Source of the DNA: Cyanobacteria bacterium FACHB-471
GTDB lineage: Bacteria > Cyanobacteriota > Cyanobacteriia > Elainellales > Elainellaceae
Direction: 5' to 3'
Assembly: GCA_014695345.1 (NCBI GenBank)
Contig: JACJOC010000110.1
Coordinates: 1 to 50,420, forward strand
Length of the DNA stretch: 50,420 bases
The notes beneath the pieces are model-generated. The model was not told where the DNA came from, did no database searches, and saw nothing but the letters and a program-made list of their open reading frames with translations. Shown one piece after another: positions 25,489-34,349 of the stretch. Each line of letters begins with the position of its first letter. The first letter of the stretch is position 1. A program made the position numbers and the translations under genes.

Positions 25489-27582
25489 TGTTATACGCTC
25501 CCGCAACACCCGACGCAGGACTTTCTGGGAGGCGGTGCGAGGTAAGGACTCCACGATGACGAGATCGCGCACTTTAAACAACGGATTAAGCTGCTGGGCG
25601 ATCGCCTGCTGGCACTGCGTCTGTAAGGCTGCTGACGTTAGCTCAGTCCCTAGTCGTACAACGGCATAGATAACCAGTTGGCTTGGTCCCCCTGCCGGAG
25701 GCGAGACCGCGATCGCTGCCGTTTCCTGAATCTCCTCTAGCTGATTGAGCACCCGTTCAATCTCAGCCGAACTGACCTTAATGCCGCCTAAGTTCATCGT
25801 GTCATCCACTCGACCACAGACGCGGTAGTAGCCGTTGTCCAAGCGTTCTAGATAATCACCGTGTCGCCGTAGGGGAGTCATGGATGCAGCAGCACCAGCC
25901 GGTAAATTGCCCCTGGACGGGTCGTTCGGCAATCCCTTCCACCGGGGAGTGTCAGCAAAATATACGTGATGGTGGTCTTGGTTGAGCAGGGTTGTGGAAA
26001 GGCCCATCGCAGGGGGCACAATAAACGCTTCTCCTTTGTCAGTAGGTTGACCGTTTTCATCGAGCAGCACTACATCCAGACCCAAGGCGGGAGTGGTAAA
26101 GGTTGCTGGCGCACAGGGTTGAACCAGCGTCCCAGTGATGTAACCACCGCCAATTTCAGTGCCGCCGCAGTACTCGACAATGGGACGATAGCCAGCTAGC
26201 GACATTAAATACAGCATGTCCTGTGGATTCGCACATTCTCCAGTCGAGCTAAACGCTTTGATGGCGCTCCAGTCCAGTCCCTCCATGCAGTAAGTCGTTC
26301 TCCAGACATTGACCAAACTGGGGACAACTCCCAACATCGTCACCTTCGCTGCTTGAATAAATTCGCCGTAGCCGCGAGTGGTGGGCGCACCATCGTACAG
26401 CGCGATCGTCGCTCGGTTAATCAGGCTGGCGTAGATCAGCCACGGTCCCATCATCCAGCCTAAACTGGTTGACCAAGCCAGCACATCTCCTGGATGCAGG
26501 TCGTGATGCAAATGACCATCCGCAGCACACTTAATTGGGGTGGTTTGCGTCCAGGGAATCGCTTTCGGATCGCCAGTTGTACCCGAGGAGAACAAAATAT
26601 TGGTGGGGTCCATAGCCGATCTTGGTACCGCGTTAAAGGTGTCGTTCTGGCTGAGAAAATTGCGCCAGGTCAAATCTTCTGGGCGGACCACTACAGGATC
26701 AGCACATTCAGAAAGCACGATCGCCAGGGGCGCGTTGGCTGCTATCACTTTGTGGTAGAGCGGCAGGCACTTGCCCCCCCGGTACATCACATCTTGGGTA
26801 AAAATTGCCCTGGCGTGGGCGATTCGCAGCCGTGCGGCGATTTCTGCTGGTGCAAAGCTATCGGCGATCGACACGACGATACAACCTGCTTGGACAATGC
26901 CCAGGTAAATTGCCACGGACTCAGGCGTCATCGGCAGATCAATGGCGATCGCCTCCCCCGGTTGCACTCCCAATTCCACCAAACCATAAGCAACACGGTT
27001 GGCAAGGCAGTGTAACTCCTGATAAGTCCACATCCCCAGTGACTTACTGCGGGATTGCCGTTCTGAGCTAAAGATAATCGCTGGTGCAGTGGCAGAGGCT
27101 TGAAAACAGCTTTCGACAATATTGAGGCGAGCATCAACCAACCATTGCGGAGATTCCACACCTTGAGATAAATCGACAATCTGGCTGTAAGGCTGCTGTA
27201 GGCGAATGCCGAGCCGTTGCACCATCCGGTCCCAGAATTTAGCCCGGTTCTCGATAGACCAGGTGTGCAGTTGTGAGTAAGTCCTCAGTTGTAATGCCTG
27301 CATCAAGGCAACAATATTGGTAGACTGAGCTTGCATTTGCGTCGGGAACCAAGCCGGGGGCATTTCCTGGGTTACATCCCAATCACAGAAAGCTGTTTTG
27401 TACAACAATTCGTGTAGGGAAAACGGGTGTTTGGGTGTTAGCAAATGCTGAGTCAGATCTTGCCAGCAGGCGATCGCAGGTAGCGTTGCGAGGGATTGGT
27501 TAATGTAGGGCAGGATTTCAGTAGCGGTCTCTGCTGTCACATCGCAGGCGATGATCTGCTCCAGGGAAAGTTGCTTTGCCAT
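25462..27582 (-). CDS. Acyl-activating enzyme (AMP-forming CoA ligase), AAE17/18-like
   Basis: 706 aa. This is an ANL adenylating enzyme that forms acyl-AMP and then acyl-CoA. ATP loop FSSGTTGDPKA (331-341), the YCGGTE motif, GRVDDTMNLGG, and the C-terminal catalytic Lys687 (RTASQKVLRR) are intact. The roughly 160-residue N-terminal extension (HPFSLHELLYKTAFCDWDV) and the motif ADSFAPAEIAARLRI match, from memory, the plant peroxisomal AAE17/AAE18 group rather than ordinary acetyl-CoA synthetases. The final residues SPSFGMG come from a copied piece of the HDO gene and replace the natural tail. Last gene of the operon; it starts 2 bp after the PLP enzyme. Substrate unknown: acetoacetate from the homogentisate pathway or an organic acid from the branch enzymes are options. 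Confidence 0.88.
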   Translation of the reverse strand: MAKQLSLEQIIACDVTAETATEILPYINQSLATLPAIACWQDLTQHLLTPKHPFSLHELLYKTAFCDWDVTQEMPPAWFPTQMQAQSTNIVALMQALQLRTYSQLHTWSIENRAKFWDRMVQRLGIRLQQPYSQIVDLSQGVESPQWLVDARLNIVESCFQASATAPAIIFSSERQSRSKSLGMWTYQELHCLANRVAYGLVELGVQPGEAIAIDLPMTPESVAIYLGIVQAGCIVVSIADSFAPAEIAARLRIAHARAIFTQDVMYRGGKCLPLYHKVIAANAPLAIVLSECADPVVVRPEDLTWRNFLSQNDTFNAVPRSAMDPTNILFSSGTTGDPKAIPWTQTTPIKCAADGHLHHDLHPGDVLAWSTSLGWMMGPWLIYASLINRATIALYDGAPTTRGYGEFIQAAKVTMLGVVPSLVNVWRTTYCMEGLDWSAIKAFSSTGECANPQDMLYLMSLAGYRPIVEYCGGTEIGGGYITGTLVQPCAPATFTTPALGLDVVLLDENGQPTDKGEAFIVPPAMGLSTTLLNQDHHHVYFADTPRWKGLPNDPSRGNLPAGAAASMTPLRRHGDYLERLDNGYYRVCGRVDDTMNLGGIKVSSAEIERVLNQLEEIQETAAIAVSPPAGGPSQLVIYAVVRLGTELTSAALQTQCQQAIAQQLNPLFKVRDLVIVESLPRTASQKVLRRVLRERITRSPSFGMG

Positions 27583-27584
27583 CG

Positions 27585-28850
27585 CTACCCCCTGTCCAGG
27601 TGAAAGTGTGACGTAGTAATCTCATTCAGAGCTTTCAGCAAACGATTCACTTCAGCCTCGGTGTTGTAGTGGACGAGTCCAATACGCACAAAGCCACCGC
27701 TTGCTTCAAGCTCTAGCCGTTGCGTCAGTCCCAACGCATAGAAGTTGCCATGCCAGACAAAAATTCCCCGATCGCCCAATTCTTTTGCAACCGCGTAGGG
27801 AGTCTGCCCCTTCAAGCGCAGGGCAACGGTGGGAGTGCGCCAGCTAAAGCGACTCGGTTCCGTAATGCCGTAAATGGTCAGCTCTGGAATTTGTAACAAT
27901 CCCGGAATCAACAGTCGGGCTAACTTCCGTTCATAGTGCTGGATTGCTTCCATCGCTTGTATCAGGGCAGCCCGATTCCCCAACTGGGGTGAAATCTGAT
28001 GACCGAGTTCGGTCAGATAATGCAATGTTGCAATCAGCCCGGCCATGCCTTCATGGTTCTGGGTGCCTGTCTCCCAGCGACCGGGAGCACCGTCGGGGGC
28101 GGGTCGCACCTTATAAGGAAGAAGCCGCGCCAGATGTCTCCGTTTGCCGTATAGAATGCCAATGTGAGGACCAAAAAACTTATAGGCAGAACAAGTGAGA
28201 AAATCACAATCCAGTGTCTGCACATCGATCGGTCCGTGGGGCACATAGTGAACCGCATCAACAAAAACTAAAGCTCCCACCGCATGGGCAAGGCGCACCA
28301 CGGCAGCTATATCATTAATCGTGCCGACGGCATTAGAGGCATAGCCGATCGCCACCACCCGTGTCCGCTCATTTATCATTTGTTCCAGACTATCCATGTC
28401 CAGCGTACAATCCTGGGAATTAATATCGACCACACGAAGGACTACGCCCTCCGCTGCCAAGGTAGACCAGGGTGTGACATTGGCATCATGATCCAGCCGG
28501 GTAACAATGATTTCATCTCCCGGTTGCAGCTCTCGTCCGATCGCCCGACTGATGGCAAAGGTCAGGGTTGTCATGTTCGCCCCAAACACGACTTCGTCTG
28601 CATCGCAACCCAGCAGACTTGCGACAGCCGAACGGGCAGAGGCAATCAGACCATCGGTCTGGGCACTGGTCAGAAAGGCTCCGTGGGCATTGGCGTTGGA
28701 ATGCAACAGGTAGTCGCCCATTGCTGCGATCGACGTTCGTGGCACCTGAGTCCCACCGGGACCATCAAAGAAAACAATGGGTTGACCGTTGAGTTCCTGC
28801 TGAAGTGCCGGAAATTGCTCACGAATCCAGTCCAGATCGAGAGAAGTCAT
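27585..28850 (-). CDS. Class V PLP-dependent aminotransferase/cysteine-desulfurase-like enzyme
   Basis: 421 aa. The sequence has FFDGPGGTQVP at 27-37, a motif of the cysteine-desulfurase-like subfamily typified by TIGR01976, His121 (RLDHDANV), Asp198-x-x-His201 and Lys224 (SAYKFFGPH), the expected Schiff-base lysine. The conserved Cys loop of true desulfurases is not obvious, so sulfur transfer is doubtful. A lyase, racemase or transaminase acting on an amino acid is possible. It follows the 2-oxoglutarate enzyme by 40 bp and precedes the CoA ligase by 2 bp, so it belongs to the same operon and may act on its neighbour's amino-acid product. Confidence 0.85.
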   Translation of the reverse strand: MTSLDLDWIREQFPALQQELNGQPIVFFDGPGGTQVPRTSIAAMGDYLLHSNANAHGAFLTSAQTDGLIASARSAVASLLGCDADEVVFGANMTTLTFAISRAIGRELQPGDEIIVTRLDHDANVTPWSTLAAEGVVLRVVDINSQDCTLDMDSLEQMINERTRVVAIGYASNAVGTINDIAAVVRLAHAVGALVFVDAVHYVPHGPIDVQTLDCDFLTCSAYKFFGPHIGILYGKRRHLARLLPYKVRPAPDGAPGRWETGTQNHEGMAGLIATLHYLTELGHQISPQLGNRAALIQAMEAIQHYERKLARLLIPGLLQIPELTIYGITEPSRFSWRTPTVALRLKGQTPYAVAKELGDRGIFVWHGNFYALGLTQRLELEASGGFVRIGLVHYNTEAEVNRLLKALNEITTSHFHLDRG

Positions 28851-28890
28851 AACGATCTCCTAATATAGAATTGCCTCGTGCTGCCAACCA

Positions 28891-29598
28891 TTAGTTTTTT
28901 CCAGGCATTAATCCAGGGCAGGTGAAAACAAAGACATCCCGAATGCCCTGTTTAATGGAGCTGGTTTTGATTTCAGAAGTGAAATGGAAAAATTGTCGAT
29001 CGCTGAATACCAGCAGTTCATCCGGATTGAGAATTTTGTCAAAAATTGGCTGCTCCTGCCTGGATCGATAAAGATGAGTTTCTCCACCTTCAACACCTCT
29101 CCGTTGGACGCAGAAAATTCCCACCAGATCGACCCCATCCCGGTGAATTCCTTCAGGAGCTGGACTTCCCATGTGCTGGCTGGAACTGGTAATGCGAATC
29201 TGGTGAACGCCAATCTCGTTGGCTGTTGAGCAAAGTTTGCAGAATTCAAAGAACTCTAAAACCGTTTTTTGAAAATCCTCCAGCTCAATCAGGGCATCCG
29301 CTAACTCTGGATACTCTCTGACAACATTACCCAGCAAAGGATTGTAATCTTTGGTCTGAAAAAAGAGTCTATGCGGTAAATGAACCAGACGATCGGCTTC
29401 AACTCTAAAGTGAGATAAACGCCGGAAACGATAACTGCCTTTCAGATAAGGATCAACAGGAAGATCATCAAAGAATGGCTTCAGTTTATCTATGTCAACA
29501 GTAGTCAGCGCTTCTAATGCATAACTGGTAAAAGAGTTAACATTCTGGTTCTTCAATGACAAAAGCATTCTTTCAGCCTCCTGGCTCGATGATTTCAT
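28891..29598 (-). CDS. PF10014-type 2-oxoglutarate/Fe(II) dioxygenase (amino-acid hydroxylase-like)
   Basis: 235 aa. The facial triad is His152-x-Asp154 (GIHRDGVDLVG) and His205 (FFHFTS), with Arg220 (GIRDVFVFT) for 2-oxoglutarate. Order, length and the GGET and SDRQ motifs match the family of L-isoleucine 4-hydroxylase (IDO), whose members hydroxylate free amino acids. Substrate cannot be read from sequence. It follows the HDO gene by 18 bp and is the fourth gene of the operon. A second oxygenase beside the HDO suggests successive oxidation of one amino acid. Confidence 0.85.
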   Translation of the reverse strand: MKSSSQEAERMLLSLKNQNVNSFTSYALEALTTVDIDKLKPFFDDLPVDPYLKGSYRFRRLSHFRVEADRLVHLPHRLFFQTKDYNPLLGNVVREYPELADALIELEDFQKTVLEFFEFCKLCSTANEIGVHQIRITSSSQHMGSPAPEGIHRDGVDLVGIFCVQRRGVEGGETHLYRSRQEQPIFDKILNPDELLVFSDRQFFHFTSEIKTSSIKQGIRDVFVFTCPGLMPGKN

Positions 29599-29616
29599 TG
29601 CACTGACAGTTCAAAA

Positions 29617-30537
29617 TCAGGCGTAAATGGCGTTTAGCCGATCGCACTCTAGCCCATCCCAAAAGACGGCGATCGCCTCTAAGATTTCCTGACCGCCCTG
29701 GATAAACTTGGCTCGATCGAATCCCGCTTGGAAATAGACCGCTTCCAGTTCTTCCAGGGTGTGTCCGGCATGTTGGGCTTCCACGCGGTTGTGCCAGGTG
29801 AAGAATGCCAGTCGCAGTTGGGGATGACGCAGTTGTTTAATCTGCATCAAGCCATCTTCTAACTCTTGCCAAAAGCCTGCTGCTGCCCAATTTTCTACGG
29901 CAAAGCTGGCACCTTCGGCAATATTGGTATCGTCACTGCCGTAGAGGCGTTGCAGTTCATCACAGAAGTGCAGCGTGGTGGCGCTCCCGTGCTTCCGTTG
30001 ACCAATGTCTTCATAGTGCAACCCCAGCCCCTCGGCTACGGCAGTCAGCCACTCAAAATGAGCCGCCCGGAAGCGACAAATACCACCATCTACCGTTCCT
30101 TCGGTGCTGACAAATTCCGGATCACCTTCTCGATCTTTTTCCTCGTCTGTTTGAGTCATCTGGGTACCCGCCGTGCCACTCAACTTGCGATAAATCACGC
30201 CCAGTTCATTCAGCAAAATCTCCCGACTGGCACGAGACTGTTGCAGGGTGGGCGAGTTGATCACTTTCAACAGGGCTGCAACTAAGAATTGATTGGAAAA
30301 GACAGAAAATTGCTGGATAAAATACCGCAATTCCTCATCGGTCGCGTTGCCTGCCTGAAACCAGCGTGTGTAGGCATTGTCGGTGAGGATGCGGTCCTGA
30401 AAAATGACCCGATCGACCTGATTGAGAAAATCTTGAAATTCATTCACCCGCGATCGCGTTAACTCTCCTTTCTGTAACCGCACTTGGATTCTGGGAGAGA
30501 TCGTCAGTGAGTGAGCGTTAGGGGTAAGAGTGACCAT
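29617..30537 (-). CDS. Haem-oxygenase-like di-iron oxidase (HDO family)
   Basis: 306 aa, all-helical. Likely iron ligands are Glu111 (LLNELG), His160 (RFRAAHFEW), Glu215 (AVENWAA) and the motif HNRVEAQHAGH with His249, Glu253 and His256. The spacing H-x3-E-x2-H equals that of H311, D315 and H318 in the SznF HDO domain, with Glu for Asp. Other relatives are UndA, BesC and CADD. HDOs do N-oxygenation, oxidative C-C cleavage or desaturation on amino and fatty acids. Here it lies 3 bp after hmgA, with 18 bp to the next gene. Its 3' 39 bp are duplicated at the operon's end. Confidence 0.8.
   Translation of the reverse strand: MVTLTPNAHSLTISPRIQVRLQKGELTRSRVNEFQDFLNQVDRVIFQDRILTDNAYTRWFQAGNATDEELRYFIQQFSVFSNQFLVAALLKVINSPTLQQSRASREILLNELGVIYRKLSGTAGTQMTQTDEEKDREGDPEFVSTEGTVDGGICRFRAAHFEWLTAVAEGLGLHYEDIGQRKHGSATTLHFCDELQRLYGSDDTNIAEGASFAVENWAAAGFWQELEDGLMQIKQLRHPQLRLAFFTWHNRVEAQHAGHTLEELEAVYFQAGFDRAKFIQGGQEILEAIAVFWDGLECDRLNAIYA
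29637..29675. repeat. 39-bp repeat, source copy at the 3' end of the HDO gene
   Basis: This segment is coding in the HDO gene (AIAVFWDGLECDR). The near-identical copy at 25450-25488 is read in another frame. Since the reading here is a natural protein end, this is the likely source. Confidence 0.85.
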
Positions 30538-30540
30538 AAA

Positions 30541-31713
30541 TCAACTGCTCCTTCGATCAATTGTCCAACTGTAGGCATACTGACAGTCTTCTAATGCGAT
30601 CGCCTGCTGAGTGAACTGCAATGGGCGAAACGTGTCGATCATCACCGCCAGTTCGTCCGTCCGGTCCTGACCGATCGAGGCTGCATACTTTCCGGGATGG
30701 GGACCGTGGGGTAGACCGCTGGGATGCACCGTGATTGACGATCTCTCTATCCCGTTACGTGACAGAAAATTCCCTTCCACGTAATACAGCACTTCATCTG
30801 AATCGACATTGGAGTGGTTGTAGGGAGCGGGAATTGCCAGCGGGTGATAATCCAATAGTCGCGGCACAAACGAGCAGATCACAAATCCTGGTGCTTCAAA
30901 GGTTTGATGAACGGGTGGCGGCTGGTGAACTCGTCCAGTAATCGGTTCAAAGTCAGCAATGTTGAAGGCGTAAGGATAGAGATGACCATCCCAACCCACT
31001 ACGTCCATTGGATGATGGTGATAGGTGTAGGCTGTGATGCGATCGCGCGCTTTCACCCGGACTTCAAACTCACCCACCTCATCGCGAGGAACTAATGCTT
31101 CGGGTGGTCGCAAGTCCCGCTCCCCGTAAGGTGAGTGTTCTAAAAACTGTCCCTCACGATTGAGGTAGCGGGTCGGTGGGGTAACGTGTCCCTGAGCCTC
31201 AATCACCAGCAGCCGTTGGAGAACGTCCACATTGGGCAGGAGACGCCAGATCACGCCTGTGGGAATCACCAAATAATCTCCAGGGCGATAGTGTAGTAAG
31301 CCGTATTGGCTCTCTAACACACCGCTGCCGTCGTGGACAAACATCACCTCATCCCCATGAGCAGAGCGATACCAATAGGACATGGGTTCTGTCGGCTGCG
31401 CCACCGAGATACAGATATCCGCATTTGCCAGCAGGGGGATGCGAGACGAAATGGCATCGCCTGCACTCATGCTTTGGGCAGTGCGTAAATGGCGGGGCTG
31501 CAAAGCGACAGGTTGCTCATATTCCAGGGCAGTTGTTTGCACTAGCCGCACGGCATCTACCTGAGTAGGTGGGTGCAGATGATAGAGCAGCGATTGAATT
31601 CCCGTAAAGCCATGTATTCCCATCAGCTCTTCGTGGTACAACGAGCCATCCGGTTGACGGAATTGCGTATGGCGCTTCTTAGGAATTGTGCCGAGACGGT
31701 AGTAGTACGTCAT
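30541..31713 (-). CDS. hmgA: Homogentisate 1,2-dioxygenase
   Basis: 390 aa, the short bacterial form (the human type is about 445). It opens the homogentisate ring to maleylacetoacetate using Fe(II). The typical start YYRLGTIPKKRHTQFRQPDG is present. The expected metal-site block PYNHSNVDSDEVLYYVEGNF gives His300 and Glu307 (with Asp306 beside it), and HPSGLPHGPHPG gives His330/336/339. The spacing of the first ligands is one residue longer than in the human enzyme, so the exact Glu/Asp ligand is uncertain. It lies 32 bp after hppD and 3 bp before the HDO gene. Confidence 0.9.
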   Translation of the reverse strand: MTYYYRLGTIPKKRHTQFRQPDGSLYHEELMGIHGFTGIQSLLYHLHPPTQVDAVRLVQTTALEYEQPVALQPRHLRTAQSMSAGDAISSRIPLLANADICISVAQPTEPMSYWYRSAHGDEVMFVHDGSGVLESQYGLLHYRPGDYLVIPTGVIWRLLPNVDVLQRLLVIEAQGHVTPPTRYLNREGQFLEHSPYGERDLRPPEALVPRDEVGEFEVRVKARDRITAYTYHHHPMDVVGWDGHLYPYAFNIADFEPITGRVHQPPPVHQTFEAPGFVICSFVPRLLDYHPLAIPAPYNHSNVDSDEVLYYVEGNFLSRNGIERSSITVHPSGLPHGPHPGKYAASIGQDRTDELAVMIDTFRPLQFTQQAIALEDCQYAYSWTIDRRSS

Positions 31714-31745
31714 GGTTCTGTACCGTTTTGCTCAACTGCTGCCCC

Positions 31746-32837
31746 TCATAAATTGCCGCGCAATGCCTGTTCTCGCTCGATCGCCTCAAACAGGGATTTG
31801 AAATTGCCTTCTCCAAAGCTTTGCGCTCCGTGCCGTTCAATGATTTCAAAAAATAGGGTAGGACGGTCTTCAACGGGTTGCGTAAATATTTGCAAAAGAT
31901 ATCCCTCGTGATCGCGATCGACAAGGATTCTCAGATCTGCTAGTTGGTCAATCGGTTCATCAATCTCGCCCACGCGGGTGGCTAAATCGTCGTAATATGT
32001 GGTGGGAATTCGGAGAAATTCAACGCCAGCTTCGCGTAACTGAGTGACGGTTTGAATGATGTTGGCGGTCGAGCAGGCAATGTGCTGAACTCCTGGTCCT
32101 TGATGGTATTCCAGGTATTCTGCAATTTGGGATTTTCGCTTGCCTGGAGCAGGCTCATTGATCGGTAGTTTGATTTTGCCAGAGCCGTCCTGCACCACTT
32201 TAGACATCAGCGCAGAGTATTCAGTAGAGATCGCTTTGTCGTCGAAATGTACCAGTAGCTCAAAGCCCATCGTGTCCGCAAAGAACTTAACCCAGTGCTC
32301 CATGGCACCCAGTTCAACATTGCCGACAACGTGATCAATGGTTTGCAGCCCGGCTGAGTGATTACGACGCCTAACGGGTTGCGGCTGAAATTCCGGGGCA
32401 AAAATGCCGTGATACTCGGTGCGATCGACAAACTTGATCAGCACATCGCCATAGGCACGGATAGCGGCATAGCGCAATAAGCCATGCTCATCCTCAGCAG
32501 TGGTAGGAGGAATAACACCGATCGCCCCGTGTGCCGTCACGTGCTTATAAGCGGCGATCGCATCGGGTACCGCCAGGGCAATCACTGCCACATGATCACC
32601 ATGTTTCAGCACACGATGAGCCATCAGGTGGTCAGGACCGACTGCTGTACTGAAGACGAAGCGAATATCGCCTTGCTCCATTACATAAGAGGCAACTTTA
32701 CGGCTACCGGTTTCTAACCCGCAATGAGCGGTATTGGTAAACTCAAATAATGTTTCATAAAACTTGGCGGCTTGCCACGCATTGCCTACATAAAACTCAA
32801 GGTGATCGAAGCCAAGGACAGGAAAAAAATCAGTCAT
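31746..32837 (-). CDS. hppD: 4-hydroxyphenylpyruvate dioxygenase
   Basis: 363 aa. The enzyme converts 4-hydroxyphenylpyruvate to homogentisate with Fe(II) and O2. The C-terminal vicinal-oxygen-chelate half has the complete triad: His169 (TIDHVVGNVE), His252 (GVQHIA) and Glu331 (LFFEIIERHG). The ending GEGNFKSLFEAIEREQ is diagnostic. A strong ribosome site GGGAGGAA precedes the ATG. In cyanobacteria HPPD usually feeds tocopherol synthesis; here it is the first gene of an operon with hmgA, so tyrosine breakdown is the likely use. Confidence 0.95.
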   Translation of the reverse strand: MTDFFPVLGFDHLEFYVGNAWQAAKFYETLFEFTNTAHCGLETGSRKVASYVMEQGDIRFVFSTAVGPDHLMAHRVLKHGDHVAVIALAVPDAIAAYKHVTAHGAIGVIPPTTAEDEHGLLRYAAIRAYGDVLIKFVDRTEYHGIFAPEFQPQPVRRRNHSAGLQTIDHVVGNVELGAMEHWVKFFADTMGFELLVHFDDKAISTEYSALMSKVVQDGSGKIKLPINEPAPGKRKSQIAEYLEYHQGPGVQHIACSTANIIQTVTQLREAGVEFLRIPTTYYDDLATRVGEIDEPIDQLADLRILVDRDHEGYLLQIFTQPVEDRPTLFFEIIERHGAQSFGEGNFKSLFEAIEREQALRGNL

Positions 32838-33458
32838 GTGATTCCTCCCTCTATTAGGAAGAATTGATTATTTGTAGCGATTGAAGACAAATGTTAAAGA
32901 ACAGATTACAGACATTGCATGCAAAACTTGCGCGAGGCGATCGCGACCAATTTCAACAAAAAATACTCAACAAATTTCGATTCAAAAATTGTTAAGTCAA
33001 TCACCGAGTTCAAAACACTAGAAAGCTTGCAAACTCTCTATCATTCTTTGAGGCGAGTGGCTTAACTTAAACTGAGAGTCCATAAGTAAATTATAGATTT
33101 ATTGTCTAGGTTCGCCCAATTGAAGTAACTAATTATTAAGGCTATCTTGACGTCTATCACTAATAGAATAGCTATAATTCCTGTCTGCTTTATACGTCTA
33201 CAGAAGCAAGTTTTTCAATTGGTTCAGTGCGATAAAAAGTTAATCACATTGTTAATAGAAATTTGATCAGAATGTCGAATTTCTGTTGCAAAACTGTACA
33301 AATTATTTGCAAACTTTTTTATCCAAAACGCCTAACCTCTCTAGCGCTAGATGGAGTTAAGCAAAAACTCGACTATGATTAAATTCTCATTGGTAGCAAC
33401 ACTCACTCTTCACTACTCTTTCCTGCTGCCTGATGTTTGAAAAGAGGAGATACATCGC
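32838..33458. promoter_or_regulatory. Divergent intergenic region between the hppD operon and the 296-aa/fahA genes
   Basis: A 621-bp AT-rich stretch with no gene. A TATAAT at 33173-33178 could serve the plus-strand genes, with TTGACG 20 bp upstream, which is longer than normal spacing. Four TTGCAAA-like words occur near both ends. No regulator gene is present in the cluster and no known operator is recognised, so the divergent promoters would need an external regulator. Confidence 0.45.
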
Positions 33459-34349
33459 GTGTTACTCTCCCTTAAACAACTGCTCTCGGCGATCGTAGAT
33501 TATGCTGGATTGTTTCCTCCTGCCCAGTTGAGTCTACCCGAAGCGCTAGCAACCTACGATCGCGCTTGGTCTTCTCCCCATCACTGGATGCTTGGTCACT
33601 TTGTGGTACCAGCCTCACGATTACCTGAACTAATTCAACTTTTGCCAGGCTTGCCTAGTCGGAGCAGTTCCTCTCAGCCCTGGACACTGAGCGTCATTCT
33701 TTCGTCAAACTGGGTAGCCGAACTTGAGCAGATTCACCAGCTCAGCCATGCCACTAGCCAAATTTTGATTCGCGCCTTGGAGGTTGCACCGTTACCACCA
33801 GACAAGATCCAGCAGGTTTACCAGCATTTACCGACAGAAGTAACCGCTTTCTTTGAAATTCCGTTTGGTGTGGATTTGGCACCTTACCTGAAAATTTTGC
33901 AGCAGCCCGGTACTGCTGCAAAACTGCGCACAGGCGGACTCACCCACAATGCCTTTCCTGACGGCAAACAGCTTGCTCAGCGAATACTATCTCTAGCCGA
34001 AGCTCAGATTCCCTTGAAAGCTACAGCGGGATTACATCATCCTTTGCGAGGTCAGTACTGCTTAACCTCTCAAGCTGACAGTGCCCCCGCCACCATGCAT
34101 GGTTTTTTAAACGTACTGTTGCTGGCAGCTTTGGCTTATCAAGGCAGTATTAGTGGTGATGAAGCAGTGGCAATTTTGGAGGAGCGATCGCACCACTCGT
34201 TCCAGTTCACCGATACGACTATCCATTGGCGGAAACACTCCCTTACCTTGTCTGAAATTGAACGCTCCCGGCAGCAGTTCTTCCACTCGTTTGGTTCCTG
34301 TTCGATTCAGGAGCCGATTGCCGATCTTGATCATCTGGAACTCCTATGA
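33459..34349 (+). CDS. Unnamed protein coupled to fumarylacetoacetase
   Basis: 296 aa from GTG 33459, preceded by AGAGGAGAT. I recognise no named family. Conserved-looking motifs are AGLFPPA (16-22), KLRTGG (155-160), PLKATAGLHHPLRG (185-198) and HGFLNVLLLAA near 215. A Lys/His-rich pattern on an alternating alpha/beta plan suggests a barrel enzyme. The last codon overlaps the fahA start in ATGA, so the two are translationally coupled. Since a GST-type maleylacetoacetate isomerase is missing from the cluster, this protein is a candidate for that step or for handling the pathway's products. That role is inference. Confidence 0.75.
   Translation: MLLSLKQLLSAIVDYAGLFPPAQLSLPEALATYDRAWSSPHHWMLGHFVVPASRLPELIQLLPGLPSRSSSSQPWTLSVILSSNWVAELEQIHQLSHATSQILIRALEVAPLPPDKIQQVYQHLPTEVTAFFEIPFGVDLAPYLKILQQPGTAAKLRTGGLTHNAFPDGKQLAQRILSLAEAQIPLKATAGLHHPLRGQYCLTSQADSAPATMHGFLNVLLLAALAYQGSISGDEAVAILEERSHHSFQFTDTTIHWRKHSLTLSEIERSRQQFFHSFGSCSIQEPIADLDHLELL

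Noticed and set aside
26494-28868. Long plus-strand frames over the CoA ligase and PLP genes
   Set aside because: Shadows of well-supported enzymes; low-complexity translations with no motif.
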